From Patiria pectinifera (lineage: Eukaryota > Echinodermata > Asteroidea > Valvatida > Asterinidae): a DNA stretch of 64,000 nucleotides. This document shows, in pieces, positions 46,905-58,115 of this stretch (within the stretch, counting starts at the first letter, position 1; every line of letters begins with the position of its first letter). The translations under genes and the position numbers were made by a program. The DNA is taken from assembly GCA_029964075.1 (NCBI GenBank), contig CM057149.1:14584197-14648196 (forward strand), written 5' to 3'. The notes under the pieces were generated by a model, which saw only the letters and a list, made by a program, of their open reading frames with translations, had not been told where the DNA came from and searched no databases.

Positions 46905-48590
46905 GAAATTTAAGGTTTAAGAAAGTACAAAATACTGGGCCTTTAATTGCCCTCGCTTTAAGAATCAATTCCCTGTTCCTGGATGTTCCATGGTGCTCTC
47001 GTCAGATCAATAGAGGCAGTTATAAGCAGTGGAACAAGCTGCCGTTTCGATGAAAACTCGGAGCGAGATGGCACGATTCACATCAGCAGAGCCCCGAGGA
47101 GAAACGCTGGGAAGTTAAAAAACCACAAATTGATTGTCGGACAAGCATTACTGTCATGAACTGCCTGTACAAAACACTACATACCGGTACATGTACGGTA
47201 CATGTACATGCACATGTGGATTCCATGTTGTAAAAATGTCAGGGGGGGGGGGGGGACATGCAGTTATATCCGTGGGGGCATTTTGACATCTTGAAGATGT
47301 CCTCTCCTTGCTATTTGCCGTTTTTTTTTTTTTAAACTGACTATGTATCATCTGTGCCTTGGAGACACAAAAACAACCTAATGACACCAAAAACAGAAAA
47401 AACTATGTGTGTAATTTTTTTTTTCTTCATTAGTGTTAAAATAAAACATACATCAAATTGCCATTAGGAGAAAATTCCCCTAATGTTGAAAGGCAGAGAT
47501 ACATGTAGTAAGCATCTTTAAAGGTACAAATGTATATGTACATGTAAATGAAGGTTTGTGGTTGATGAGTTGTGCTGAGAATGCAGCCATCAGTTCATTG
47601 AAAATTGGGGGGGGGGATTTAAAATGATTGAAGAATCCATGCAGTACAAGAGGAGGGGGAGGACTCATGATGGAGGAAAAGTGGGCGCACAGTGCAGTAA
47701 TGGTGTATTTTGAATTCAGGACATGCATACATGTACATGTTCAAAACTAAATACTACCGTAGTCTGACCTGACTTACTCTAGACAAGCTGCATACAACAA
47801 TAAGCTGAATATATGTAGTACTATGTGCATGTACATGTAATTATGCAGATTTTTAAGCAAAATGCCAAATACTCATTGTCTACTTTTCCAAGTTTCACTT
47901 TTTTTCTGTATATTTACAATTGGAGAAAGCTTGCAATATTCATGTGTTATGCATACAGTGTACATGTACATTGTACATGTATCATGTACATGTACCACTT
48001 GTACACGTACAATGATGCACAAAGAAACAATTATATTCAGTGTACACACTTTTTTTGATTTGTTCAAATTTTTTTTAATATACATGTAAGACAATGTTTA
48101 AATGTGCGCAGTTACGCATTTTTGCTGTTCATCCCAATTTACTACGTACAATTGTCTTCACTGCCATCTTGCGCATCTTTGTCCAGTATTATAAGTCTTA
48201 ATTATCCACACAACATGTACTGCAAATAATCCCTATTTAAAATTCACCAGCACATTTGCATTCTCAGTGATTTTTGTCCCCAAGGCAAGCTGAGTGAAAT
48301 ATAAGGCCTCCCTCTGATTGATTGGTTCTACACCAGGCAAAAGTGTCATGACCGAATGATAAAGTCCATGCGGCCAAAGGGGAGGGGGAGGGGGCGGAGA
48401 TTAATTGCTCGAAGAAGTCCCTGTGCACAGAGTCTTGGGGAAAACAATATCTAGGTTATCGTGGTTATTGGTAATTTTTCATCTTACCTTTGGGCCATAA
48501 CAATCTGTACCGGTACCTTCCACTGTAGCTACGTGGGAATGGATAATTGTACATGTACATGTATGTGAAGTACATGTACATGTATCAGTG
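46905..48590. other. Non-coding stretch with TACATG clusters and G-runs
   Basis: G-runs at about 47241-47253 and 47608-47615. TACATGTA-rich at 47185-47215, 47960-48010 and 48550-48585. No gene supported. Confidence 0.45.
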
Positions 48591-48594
48591 TTAA

Positions 48595-49011
48595 CCACTT
48601 CGCGCCGGGATTATTTTTGCCGAAAATTTCGATTTTCGCAAAAGGCAAACTTTTCTATCCAGCTTCTGATATACAGCCAAACGCCATTTGCAAGAGTAAT
48701 TTCAACAGTATTTGTGCGATATTTCTTGCCAAAACCTCATAGTTTCAATACTCAGGGGTGCACTGGAGCATAAATTGTACAACAAAATAAGGCCGTGCAC
48801 AACCTGACAACAGCCAATTCAAGATCAAAACACGGTCCGCCTCCACAGACTTCTCGGACTTTGTGTAAAGGGCACGAGGGACTCGTGTGTTTAAACGTCA
48901 CACAGAGGTGCGTCGAGGCAATCTTGACGTCTTCACCCGTCAATGTTAACCTGTCATGCCTGTGTATAAAAACAGCCAGTGTGTGAAATCACGTTCTCCG
49001 ACATGAACTGG
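48595..49011 (+). mobile_element. Family D TTAA element
   Basis: TTAA flanks both ends (48591-48594 and 49012-49015). CCACTTCGCGCCGGGATTAT on the left faces the complement CCAGTTCATGTCGG on the right. 417 bp. No protein recognised inside. Confidence 0.82.
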
Positions 49012-49015
49012 TTAA

Positions 49016-49540
49016 GAATTTGTAATTCTTTTCAGATCTCGCTTAAACATTTTTCCAATTACATGTACCGTACATGGCGTGCTGCATTTCTGTACGGTAC
49101 AAGATGTACGTAGTACCGGTATACCTGTACATGCACAATGTACATGTACATGTACTTGTATACATTTGTACCATTGTCATAAGTCATTCATCATCTTAAA
49201 TTGCATTAGGAAGTTACATCATCTCATGCATTGTACCCGATACGTGGCACTGATTATCTCAAATCAGCTCTCCCAAATGTCATCATTTGCCGTTGCTAGG
49301 GAACCGTCGGGTCATGCATCACCTTTTGCAAATTAATTAAGTACGCATTAACAAACAGCTCAGATGGACGTGTACATGTACGTGTACATGTAGGGGCATG
49401 TACATCTTATGTAAATTGAAAGTACCGTAACAGTGTATACTTGTACATTTGTAAAGGATAGTGCCGACATATGGAAGACTACACATATACATTTGTACAT
49501 TGTACATGTTGCTGTTCTTGTTATAAATACGGGTAGATGG
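49016..49540. other. Non-coding stretch, TACATG/ACCGGT-rich
   Basis: 49060-49165 and 49365-49510 are dense in TACATGTAC and CCGGTA words. No gene. Confidence 0.45.
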
Positions 49541-49544
49541 TTAA

Positions 49545-49956
49545 CCCTAACTCCCTAGGCCTTTTTGCTACATGTAGGATGTAGCCTCAATCCTGCAAAA
49601 TCCTCCACTTGGCCTCATGGAAAAATAGCATAGCCTCAATCCTGCAAATTCCTCCGTTATTTCTTGAATATGGTCCATGGAGGGGTGACCACTGCCTAAA
49701 TCCTGCAAAATCCTCCGGCTATGACTGTCAATAGGTTGAGGCAGAGGCAGTGACATCTTGGAGCAGTGCGGAGCATTTCAAGTATAATCAAGGACTAAAT
49801 TTATGCACGGCTGACCATAAACAACACAAGGTCCGGCCCAAGAAATTAACACAGTGCATACTCTGAAATCAGTAACGCACTTTTGCCATGTAACTTCAAT
49901 CCTGCAAATTCCTCCAATTTGCAAAAATGATTTTGGAGGATTCAGGGCGGTTAGGA
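49545..49956 (-). mobile_element. Family C element with TTAA on both sides, minus orientation
   Basis: TTAA (49541-49544) CCCTAACTCCCTAGGCC ... GGCGGTTAGGA TTAA (49957-49960). 412 bp. The interior is the complement of 26213-26620. Confidence 0.88.
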
Positions 49957-50179
49957 TTAAGGTTGTCAGTTTGGCCTGTTAAAAAAGCATTCTTAACAAG
50001 ATGCATGTACATGTAGTTTATCAAATTCTTATTTTACACTGATTTGAGTACCAACCATGCCATCATTAGCAAGCTTATAGGATTTTTTTCCTTGCAATTA
50101 AGCACTCTGACAGCACTGCAGTGCATACATACAATGTACCGGTACCGGTACTTGTACAATATTACTTAGTTTCGCTTAA

Positions 50180-50674
50180 AGGGATGTACATCATTGGATT
50201 TTGCTGCAATTTTCAGAAATGAACTGTTTGAGGGGTTAGAATAATAAATCAAATATTGTTATACTAACAACTTTGAAGTTTTGTGTTCGAAAAAGCTAGA
50301 AAAACCGAGAAAAACAAAAATGTTCAAGTAGTCTGGTTCTCTGACTCCACTAAAGATGAAATGGATAAATTTATAGATGCCGGAAAATTGTAAGGTAAGG
50401 AAACCAGTCTAGCTGGCCTGCACTTGTTCAAGAACATGTAACGAATAGCAAACAAAATGTGGACTGAAAAAAAATGGTAAATTTGGAGCACTAGTCTGTA
50501 GTTGAAAAATAGTTGTGTTTAAAATACCACTTTTTTTGAAAATGAGTTCACACCAGGTGCCATAATTTTACAGGATGCTTTAGACTTTCATTTACCAACA
50601 TCCTAGTAAGCTATTTCGTAAATATGTGGTAGTTTTATTTTCCAATGTTTGCAAATGTTGTATACTGATTCCCT
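50180..50674 (-). mobile_element. Family A TTAA element, palindrome lost
   Basis: TTAA (50176-50179) then AGGGATGTACATCATTGG. The right end GTATACTGATTCCCT precedes TTCA. 495 bp. The palindrome region is reduced to 'aatagttgtgtttaaaatacc'. Confidence 0.82.
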
Positions 50675-50879
50675 TTCAAATGAATCAGGGAGTTAGGGCA
50701 ATCAGCCAAATAACCTTTCCAAAGTTAAAAGTTCATTTACACATGTGCATGTACACCGTAAACATGTGCATGTAAACATGTGCATGTAAACATGTGCATG
50801 TAAACATGTACATGTACAAGTCAAATTGCATTCGTTGTACTCAAAAGAGATCATTATTAGAGTGTCGTCCACTGTTACT

Positions 50880-51045
50880 AGTGCAACCCTTGACCATAGA
50901 GCTACCGATAGGGTCCTTTTGTGGCCCTGTCTAAGGGCACATGCAGGTGTACATGTACATGTACATGTATGTACCATAACTCCATGCTGGACTCGAACCC
51001 ACAACCTGCAGAACTACCCACAGACCACAAAGCAATACGTACATG
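50880..51045 (-). mobile_element. tRNA-derived SINE head, minus strand
   Basis: TGGACTCGAACCCACAACC is the complement of a box B (GGTTCGAGTCC-type). It is followed by 'agaccacaaagc', which reads TTTGTGGTCTGTGGGTAG on the minus strand. TACATGTACATG repeats interrupt its body at 50950-50970. Confidence 0.55.
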
Positions 51046-51480
51046 TACGTTTTCATCTTGTGATAAAAACCATGTACTGGTACAGAATGTACTGCGTCTC
51101 ACGCTGCGTTTATTTTATACAGTGTAGCATAACACATAACACTGACAAATCACACGCGTCGGAATGAGAGTACATGTACCGTAGTTCATTTATCACATTG
51201 CTCGTTAATGGTGAGGCAGGGCCTGGCATCTCAGGTCCAAACTCCATGCTTTAATAGCCTTCCTGGATTACAAAATGCTTGGGAATGGGCCAGTTGCAGA
51301 GTCATTTGGGGATTAATAATTCAGCCATTTCATCGGGAGATCTGTTAAATTTATTTTTTGATGCACTGGGCACGTATATATGGAAAAGGCAGTGATTGAT
51401 CTAGGATTTTCCAAAGGGTTGTGGGATGGGCGGGTTGTTGAAGTCCAAGAACATGGTCCGAGGGGTCTACGTACGGGTAC
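51046..51480. other. Non-coding stretch
   Basis: No gene or repeat recognised. Confidence 0.4.
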
Positions 51481-51770
51481 ATGAACATGTGGAGTGCTGT
51501 GGTCTAATGTGTTTGACTCGTGTGCCGTGGTATGTGGGTTGAGAGTTCGAACCCTGACGCGGAACACATTGCTTGTGTTCTTGGGCAAGACACTTTACTA
51601 CAATTGCCTCTCTCCACCAAGTAGTATAACCTGCAAGGGTAGAGACCAGAATGCGCTGACCTCGAGCTACTGCAGAAACTGATCTCATGGCCTGATGCAA
51701 AGGGGTAATAATTGTGAAGCCATTTTGAGACCTTTGGTATTTTATAAAGTGATGCATACTATTACAAACA
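51481..51770 (+). mobile_element. tRNA-derived SINE
   Basis: GTGGTCTAATGTGTTTGACTC (box A region) and GAGTTCGAACCCTG (box B) precede 'cttgggcaagacactttact', 'caattgcctctctccacc' and 'ccattttgagaccttt'. It is the sense counterpart of 33905-34170. Confidence 0.75.
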
Positions 51771-52806
51771 CCAAATTATCATTACTATCTTTAGTCTGAT
51801 TGTTGGGCCAGGATGAGGCTGTAAGCCAGGCTAATTCACACAGTCAGCAATCTATCAGTCAGTAAATCTGTCAGTCAGTCAGGACAGGTACCCATACATG
51901 TAGGTCATGCAGTGAGTTACATGTAGGTACAAAGAGGACTGTACAAAGGTAGGCTGGCCCTCTGGGACCAGCCCAAAAAAAAATCCAACTTTCTAAATAT
52001 ACAATGTATCCTATATGTGTTTTTTTTTCTCTTAAACATGCGAAAACCATTAAAGTCACCAATAATTCACCCGCCAATGGTTTCTGCGATCACCAACAGG
52101 AGAATACGAAGTAGTTGTAATGGTAAAATGCACTCCAAAGATAACACTGGGATGCAGCTGTGGGGAGCGTGGGGCTGTTATCGTTTTTACTCCCACAGTG
52201 GAGAGGGAACTGATAATTTCAGGATATTTGAGATTCCCAGATGGGCCCATCTTGAGGAATCCTTGTTGGCAGAATGTTCTCTAGAGGTCCTGGTGTCGTT
52301 GGCCCCATCCATCATATCCATCATTGTCCGTGAGTGGGGGATGATAACGTAGGTGATCAATGTTGCAGTGGGACAGTCTTCCATTTTGAGAAGCTAGGCC
52401 TATAGCTGAGGAATTGTTATAAAGGGGTCCCAGTGGAGGACATTTACAGAGATGCCTATAAAGCTATCGATAGGAGTGTGACAGAGGGAGGAGCAGAGGC
52501 CATCATAATGTAACCTTGGCTGGCCCTGGGGACGTGGGTGTCTCTTGTGGTTGATGGAGGTTGTCTCGTTAGGGAATGGCGTTGGGGGTTGTTTTTGCGA
52601 CCATAACCAGAAACGTGTTTGATTGAACCACCGCTGTCATTCACGCAGAACCACACTGCGTCAATCTTTGCGCAGAACCGAAGTCGCCAAAACGCATTAC
52701 CGTAACAAGACAACACCCCCCCTCCCATAATTGTTTCTTTGGAACAGAGGCTTGATGAGGCTTGTGATTACGATTGTCCAGGGTGTGAGCATGTGATTTG
52801 ACTCTT
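51771..52806. other. Non-coding stretch
   Basis: A short (CAGT) array at 51840-51885. No gene supported, although several overlapping ORFs occur at 52017-52384 on both strands. Confidence 0.4.
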
Positions 52807-52901
52807 GTGATTTGACTAGTGTGTGAGACAGGCCAGAGGATTTGACTAGTGTGTGATTTGACTAGTGGGATTTGACTAGTGTGTGAGACAGGCCAGAGGC
52901 G
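52792..52901. repeat. Short tandem repeat of GTGATTTGACTAGTGTGTGA
   Basis: Five diverged GATTTGACT(AGT) words. The block TTTGACTAGTGTGTGAGACA plus GGCCAGAGG occurs twice with about 60-bp spacing. Confidence 0.8.
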
Positions 52902-53477
52902 TGATACTTGGTAGTCACGTGACCTTCGGTTTTGATTTTGGAAACCGGATATTCGAAACTAACCGAAAAACGTTCTAGGTCTTCCATTTTTTTTCTGGCA
53001 CAAGCGAAAGAAAACAACTGGAACATCTCCCAATTGGCTGCATGGTCCCTGATTGTATGTATGTAACTGCATTCACTCGCTAACAGTCTTCTTGGTTCAT
53101 GAATGTAGCCTGCCCTTTCGTCTGATCAGAGAGTTCCCATCCAATTTTTTTCCGCCCATTACAGCTCTCGAGTGTTTTTTTAAGGGCCCATCATTCAACA
53201 TGTACGGTATACCCTCTCTTACAGGTCTGCTAATTCCTACATTTGCATTATTCCAATCCATATAGGCCATACATTTGTGGGCTTTATCCACTAGATTTTA
53301 CGTCTACCATGTCTACCACAGTGTGTTGGCATGACAATGAGCTGAATGCACGGGAACTTCTAGTGAAATGGGATAACCGTTATTTGGTTTGAAAGAAAGA
53401 TGAGGGTAAGCGGATTTTTAAATCTGCAGTTTCTCCCAACACTAGTGGAATCCATTGTATCAGTTTTTTCCTCATTT
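52902..53477. other. Non-coding stretch
   Basis: No gene or repeat recognised. Confidence 0.4.
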
Positions 53478-53485
53478 GATACCAT

Positions 53486-53816
53486 CAGTGTTTCCCCTGC
53501 CCATTCAAACGTGAGGTGGCCCACCTCGCTACTTTCAGTGACCACCTCGCTCACTTTTTGCCAATATCACCACCTCGCTGTGAAGATTGGCAAAAAAGAA
53601 AATATCAATTGAAAATTTTTCATTTTGTGTAATATATGAGCATTTTCCTTTACCTCCATGTATCAAAAACTCACAGTTTTGATGTGTTTTTGGAATCATC
53701 GCGCATTTCTGTGAGCGCTGCATTACTTTTCAGTTTGCAGACTGCATAAATTTCGTTTCAATCATCAACTTGAATTGTTACCACCTCGCTCAGTTCATTA
53801 GCCAGGGGAAACACTG
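53486..53816. mobile_element. hAT-like MITE with perfect 8-bp target duplication
   Basis: CAGTGTTTCCCCTG at 53486 faces the complement of CAGGGGAAACACTG ending at 53816. GATACCAT flanks both ends (53478-53485 and 53817-53824). CAGTG ends with an 8-bp duplication are the hAT signature. 331 bp with four CCACCTCGCT words inside. No transposase. Confidence 0.92.
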
Positions 53817-54308
53817 GATACCATGCATCTCTCCTGCAACAACAACAAAAGGTTGAATTCCTGTAATGCTTGTCCCAACAGTGTTGGTCAGCCACATCCA
53901 TTTTGGTTGAAACCTGAGTCTGTTATCCGTATCACAGGAAATATCACTGACCTTCATAACCCTGTGGTTTCATGTTCTCACGTTCGTAATATCACGGGAA
54001 GTGATCGGAAACCAGAAGATCGTTTGGAATTGAATTTCTTTAGTACATTGTAACTTGAAAGAGTTGAAATTTAACGGATATGATGTACACGTACCGTAGT
54101 TCTGTACGTGAGTTTTTAACAGAGCTTCATGTACCGGTAGGTTTCTTTTTTCAAGTTTCGAGTTTCGCAGATACCGGTCCCCATCGCTGTGATCATGTGA
54201 TAATCTTTTAGGCGATTTCATCAAAAATATGTCTCATCATGCTGAGGGTAAACTGACATGATTAGACGTACCGTACCGGTATCTGTACATGTACCGGTAC
54301 AATGTACA

Positions 54309-54546
54309 TTATCTTCAAGCAAACTTGAATCCTCGATCCTGATTGGTCGATCCATGGCAACAAGCCATGCTACATATAACCATACCGCACGGCCACGGTT
54401 CATACCGCACTCCGCGTATTGCACTATTCTAAGCCTACGTGACGCGATTAGTGCTGCACAATTCACTGTGAATTCAAAAGTTGCGCGTAGGTTACACAGC
54501 ATGCGTGTTCCAACTTACTGTGTGTCAAGTTTGCTTGAAGATAAAT
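54309..54546. repeat. Inverted-repeat unit with 20-bp perfect arms
   Basis: TTATCTTCAAGCAAACTTGA at 54309-54328 is exactly complementary to 54525-54544. The 196-bp interior contains CGATCCTGATTGGTCGATCC and CCGCACGGCCACGG. It abuts the hairpin at 54549-54686. Confidence 0.8.
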
Positions 54547-54548
54547 TT

Positions 54549-54686
54549 GTTATCACGCTCGCGCTAGTGGAACACGGAAAATGTAGTGCGTCTGTGTCCC
54601 ACATACTACTCGGCCTTCGGCCTCATGGTATGTGGGACACAGAAGCACTACATTATTCCGTGTTCCACTCGCGCTCGCAAGATAAC
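54549..54686. repeat. Near-complete hairpin, 138 bp, with GGCCTTCGGCC centre
   Basis: GTTATC...CGCTCGCGC..GTGGAACACGG...TGTAGTGC...CTGTGTCCCACATAC is followed by its complement, with CTCGGCCTTCGGCCTCA in the middle. A few single-base differences occur. It is a fold-back element or structured insertion with no coding capacity. The 143-codon ORF over it is not credible. Confidence 0.85.
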
Positions 54687-57170
54687 TAATATTGTATTCA
54701 ATCAAATAAGTCAAAAGCTGTGACTGTTTTTGTAACTTGATAAAGCTACAATGTACAGTATGCTTTGACTGAAGGTGATTGATAAGACGGCTGTGCGACC
54801 AGTTTCCTGTTTTTGTCTGTTGACTGAATTTGACTAGTCAGAGTGCTTGCTTGAAATATGATCTGACTGTGACTAGCCTAGGCATGACAGGGGAAGTGGA
54901 TCGAATTTTGGACTGTCCGGGCCTTTTTATATACATTAGGACTCAAAAGGTTAATTCAGTGATGGTAACAGTGAAAGCACCAGAGGTCTACTTTAATGTA
55001 TCCCTCTGGAACGATTGCCTTGCACCTCCAAGATGACTGTCATGCAAAGCGTCTATAAAATGAGCTGGCCCTAATTGGTAGAAGTGAAAATAACCAACCC
55101 TAAAAAAAAAATACATCAACAAACGAAAAATGCTTTTAAGATATCGAGAAATCTGTCAAGGCAAGATGATCATCGTCTTAAAAGTGAATTGGCTACTACG
55201 TGAATAGCCACAGTACATAAAAGACATTGACTAATGTTTGGAGAAAAAATAAACAGGACGTCATACTCAGAGATAATTTATTGTAACAGTTTCAGCATCC
55301 ATGCAATTGGTTGAGTATCGTTGTGACTAGTTCACACAAGAGACAGTGTTCAAGAGTTAACATCAACCTGAGACCTTGTAAATCATGATAGGTCTCTCTG
55401 TACTGTATTTCTGTTTAAATGTTGAGAAAGTTGGCCTCATTTTTGTGTACTGGTATGTTAAAGTTAAGGTTCAGTTTTTGAAAAACAGGTATAACTCCTA
55501 CATGCTGTCATGGATTTTGATGAAATTTGGATGCACGACCCTTGAGCGGGAAGACACAGTTCTTCATTGGATTATGGAGGTCAAAGGTCATGTAGGGGTC
55601 ATTAGAGGTCATTGTTCAAATATGTTTCAAATGTGTCTTTGTATATAGCATTTCATAACTTTTCATGTAACCTTGGGTGGGGTTCATGACAACTCTTCAG
55701 AAATTGGAGGTCAAAGGTCATCCAGGGGTCAATTGAGGTCATTTTCTGCAAGAGTAAGAACACAAAACATGGGGATGACTGTGAAAAAAAGGAGACACAT
55801 GCGATCCGTGGATCACTGCATCTGTTCCATATCAACAACCATGTTTTGCAAAGGTCTTCATTTGGTCTTGAATACCACAAACAGGATTCAAAAACGGGCA
55901 CTATTTAAAATCCTCAAAAGTTCCCAACCTACAATTTACGGAGTCAATTTCCACCGCAGCACGACAAGTTTGAGAATTATTGCCCTGTAAATTGTGATAC
56001 GGGTAGTTCTGTGCATTTCTGTTTTTAAAATGTTGATATGCATGATAATGTTGACTGCATTTTTTTTTTCTCCTGGTGTTGGAAGGCACGCATCTGTTAA
56101 ACATCAACAGTACTGTTTTGCCAAGGTCTCAAATGCCACAAAATTGGCACCCAAGCATCACACAACCAACTCTATACTGCTTGACATTTTCTGAGAATTA
56201 GCAGTACACAGTTGGATGGACCTTGCTGATGCTGGAACGTGGTTCCAATTTCACGGGAGCTTGCTAAAAGCAGAACATAATGCTAAGTTTAGAAGCATTT
56301 AACAGGGAACCAGTCACAGGTAATAGACAGGGCGTATAGCATTATGATTGGTAACCTGCTTTTTGCTAAGCAAACTGGCTTCGTGAAAGTGCCCCCAGGA
56401 CCTGACGGGAGATGTCGCGCCTGCTCAAAGATGGATTCCACCCATGATGCCCATTGGCATGCCGTGAATGCCGGCTAAAGAGAAACACGCCTAGAAGATG
56501 GGGCATCATCATGCGCGCAGTTAGTGTTGGCCTGCATCAAAGAAAACCTTGTTTCTCGATAGTGTCAAATCATCATCCCAGCAAGTCCATACACGCATCA
56601 TTCAGTCCCCAAGTCAAGTCACAAGCTCTTTAAATGAACTGAGACAAAGACATTCCTGTGGTTGTTGTTCGTCATGCAGTTTACATGTATTGCTTCAATC
56701 GTGAGAACAATTCTCCAAACCTGTATCTTCAGTATTACTTCATGTACAGTACCGGTACTTGTAGCTAATGCAACAGCCAAATGCTGCTGCTTATCCCCAG
56801 ATTGTAGGCTTACACACGTATATTGATCTGGCTTTAAAACTGCGCATCACTAACTTTGCCCAGGATCAATACCCATCACCGCTGGAGAGAGAGAGAAAAG
56901 AAAGAGAGAAAGAAAGAAAGAGAGAAAGAAATTAAGAGAGAAACCCCCCCCCCCCCAAAAAAAAAATCTGAAGGGTGATTTACCAAGTGCAAGGTTGGTT
57001 GGTTAGCAAGCGAGCCCAGCCAATAACTCATGGCAAACTGGGCCTGTCTTTTCTTGTATTTTTGTTTTTCCTTTTTTTGTTTCGCTTTAATTAACAAGTA
57101 CTTTTAAAACTGGCCAGGGGCCTGGACACGGATAATGGCCCGAGCTGATGGTGAGGTCCCTTAGCAGGTT
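54687..57170. other. Non-coding stretch with nuclear-receptor-like direct repeats
   Basis: AGGTCAAAGGTCA occurs at 55578-55590 and 55708-55720, each followed by an AGGGGTCA and a GAGGTCATT word. A GA-rich tract at 56882-56940 is followed by a C-run. No coding exon supported. Confidence 0.45.
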
Positions 57171-57174
57171 TTAA

Positions 57175-57697
57175 AGCTATAGTCCATCATTTGTAATTAG
57201 TGCATTTTGTTCGTTTGAAGCAACAAAAGTGTTCAAAATCTAATGAAGGATACTGAACAACTTACTTGATGAAGTTTCAGCTCAGCTTCAGCTTCAGCTT
57301 CATATTCCGAGAAAAACAGCATTCTAGGATCTCAATTTAAAATCAAAAGTTGCTAAATCATGTTTTGAATTGTTTTGAATTGCAGCTTTACGCGATGTTG
57401 CGCACTGATCCAACGAATTATAGCAACCGTGCGCGCCTGTGCGTCGTTCCAATGCTTGTGCGCGCTGCGCCGAATAACAAAACGAACAACTAATTTAAAT
57501 TTTCCTACGGTGCTTCTTAAGAAGCACCGTTGGAAATGCCTTCTTTCGTTGATTTCTTCAAAATGAGAGCTTGCCAGAAAGGATAATTTCACAGGGAGTT
57601 TCAGTCCCCTTACTATCTTTCAACCAAGTATGTTTTTCAACAATAATTACACCGGTTACTTTTTTTGATAGAGCTCTGCAAATGATGGACTATAGCT
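57175..57697 (+). mobile_element. Family B TTAA element, full length
   Basis: TTAA at 57171-57174 and 57698-57701. Perfect terminal inverted repeats of AGCTATAGTCCATCATTTG (19-20 bp). 523 bp. The central perfect palindrome is at 57508-57529. No coding capacity. TTAA targets suggest a piggyBac- or Kolobok-type source. Confidence 0.92.
57508..57529. repeat. Perfect 22-bp palindrome in family B
   Basis: CGGTGCTTCTT followed by its exact complement, extendable outward toward TTTCC/GGAAA with one mismatch. Confidence 0.9.
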
Positions 57698-57759
57698 TTA
57701 AACGTACATACTTGCTTCATACCGGCCAAGCACATATTTACAAATGTATTTCCATTCAT

Positions 57760-58115
57760 AAATTTACCTTTTGGTCAAAAAGTCAAAACATTAGTATAAA
57801 CATTCAAGATTTTCATTTTAAGGAAACGATAAACTGAATACTGTACACAGTCTTAGAAATGGTTGTACATGTAAACACATCCATGGAACAAAACATTTTC
57901 CCAACAACAGGTGGGCGCAGACTTTTTTTTTTTTTTACAAATACCTTTTAGCCCAAAAATCAAAACCAGTCGGAAATTCACATTTTTCATTTCAAGGAAA
58001 AGATACATGTAAACAATACTGTACAATGGTCCCAGAAAAGGCTGTCAATATACATATCAATGGAACAAAATATATAATCTGACAATAGGTTGGCGCCGAC
58101 ATCATTTTTTTACAT
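57760..58115 (+). repeat. Diverged two-copy tandem duplication (~178 bp)
   Basis: Both units contain 'taccttttngnccaaaaantcaaaac', 'ttttcattt(t/c)aaggaaa', 'aatactgtac', 'caatggaacaaaa' and 'caacaggtgggcgc/aataggttggcgc', followed by a T-run. Confidence 0.6.

Noticed and set aside
54258-54689. 143-codon ORF
   Set aside because: It spans two fold-back units, and its 3' half translates both arms of one hairpin.
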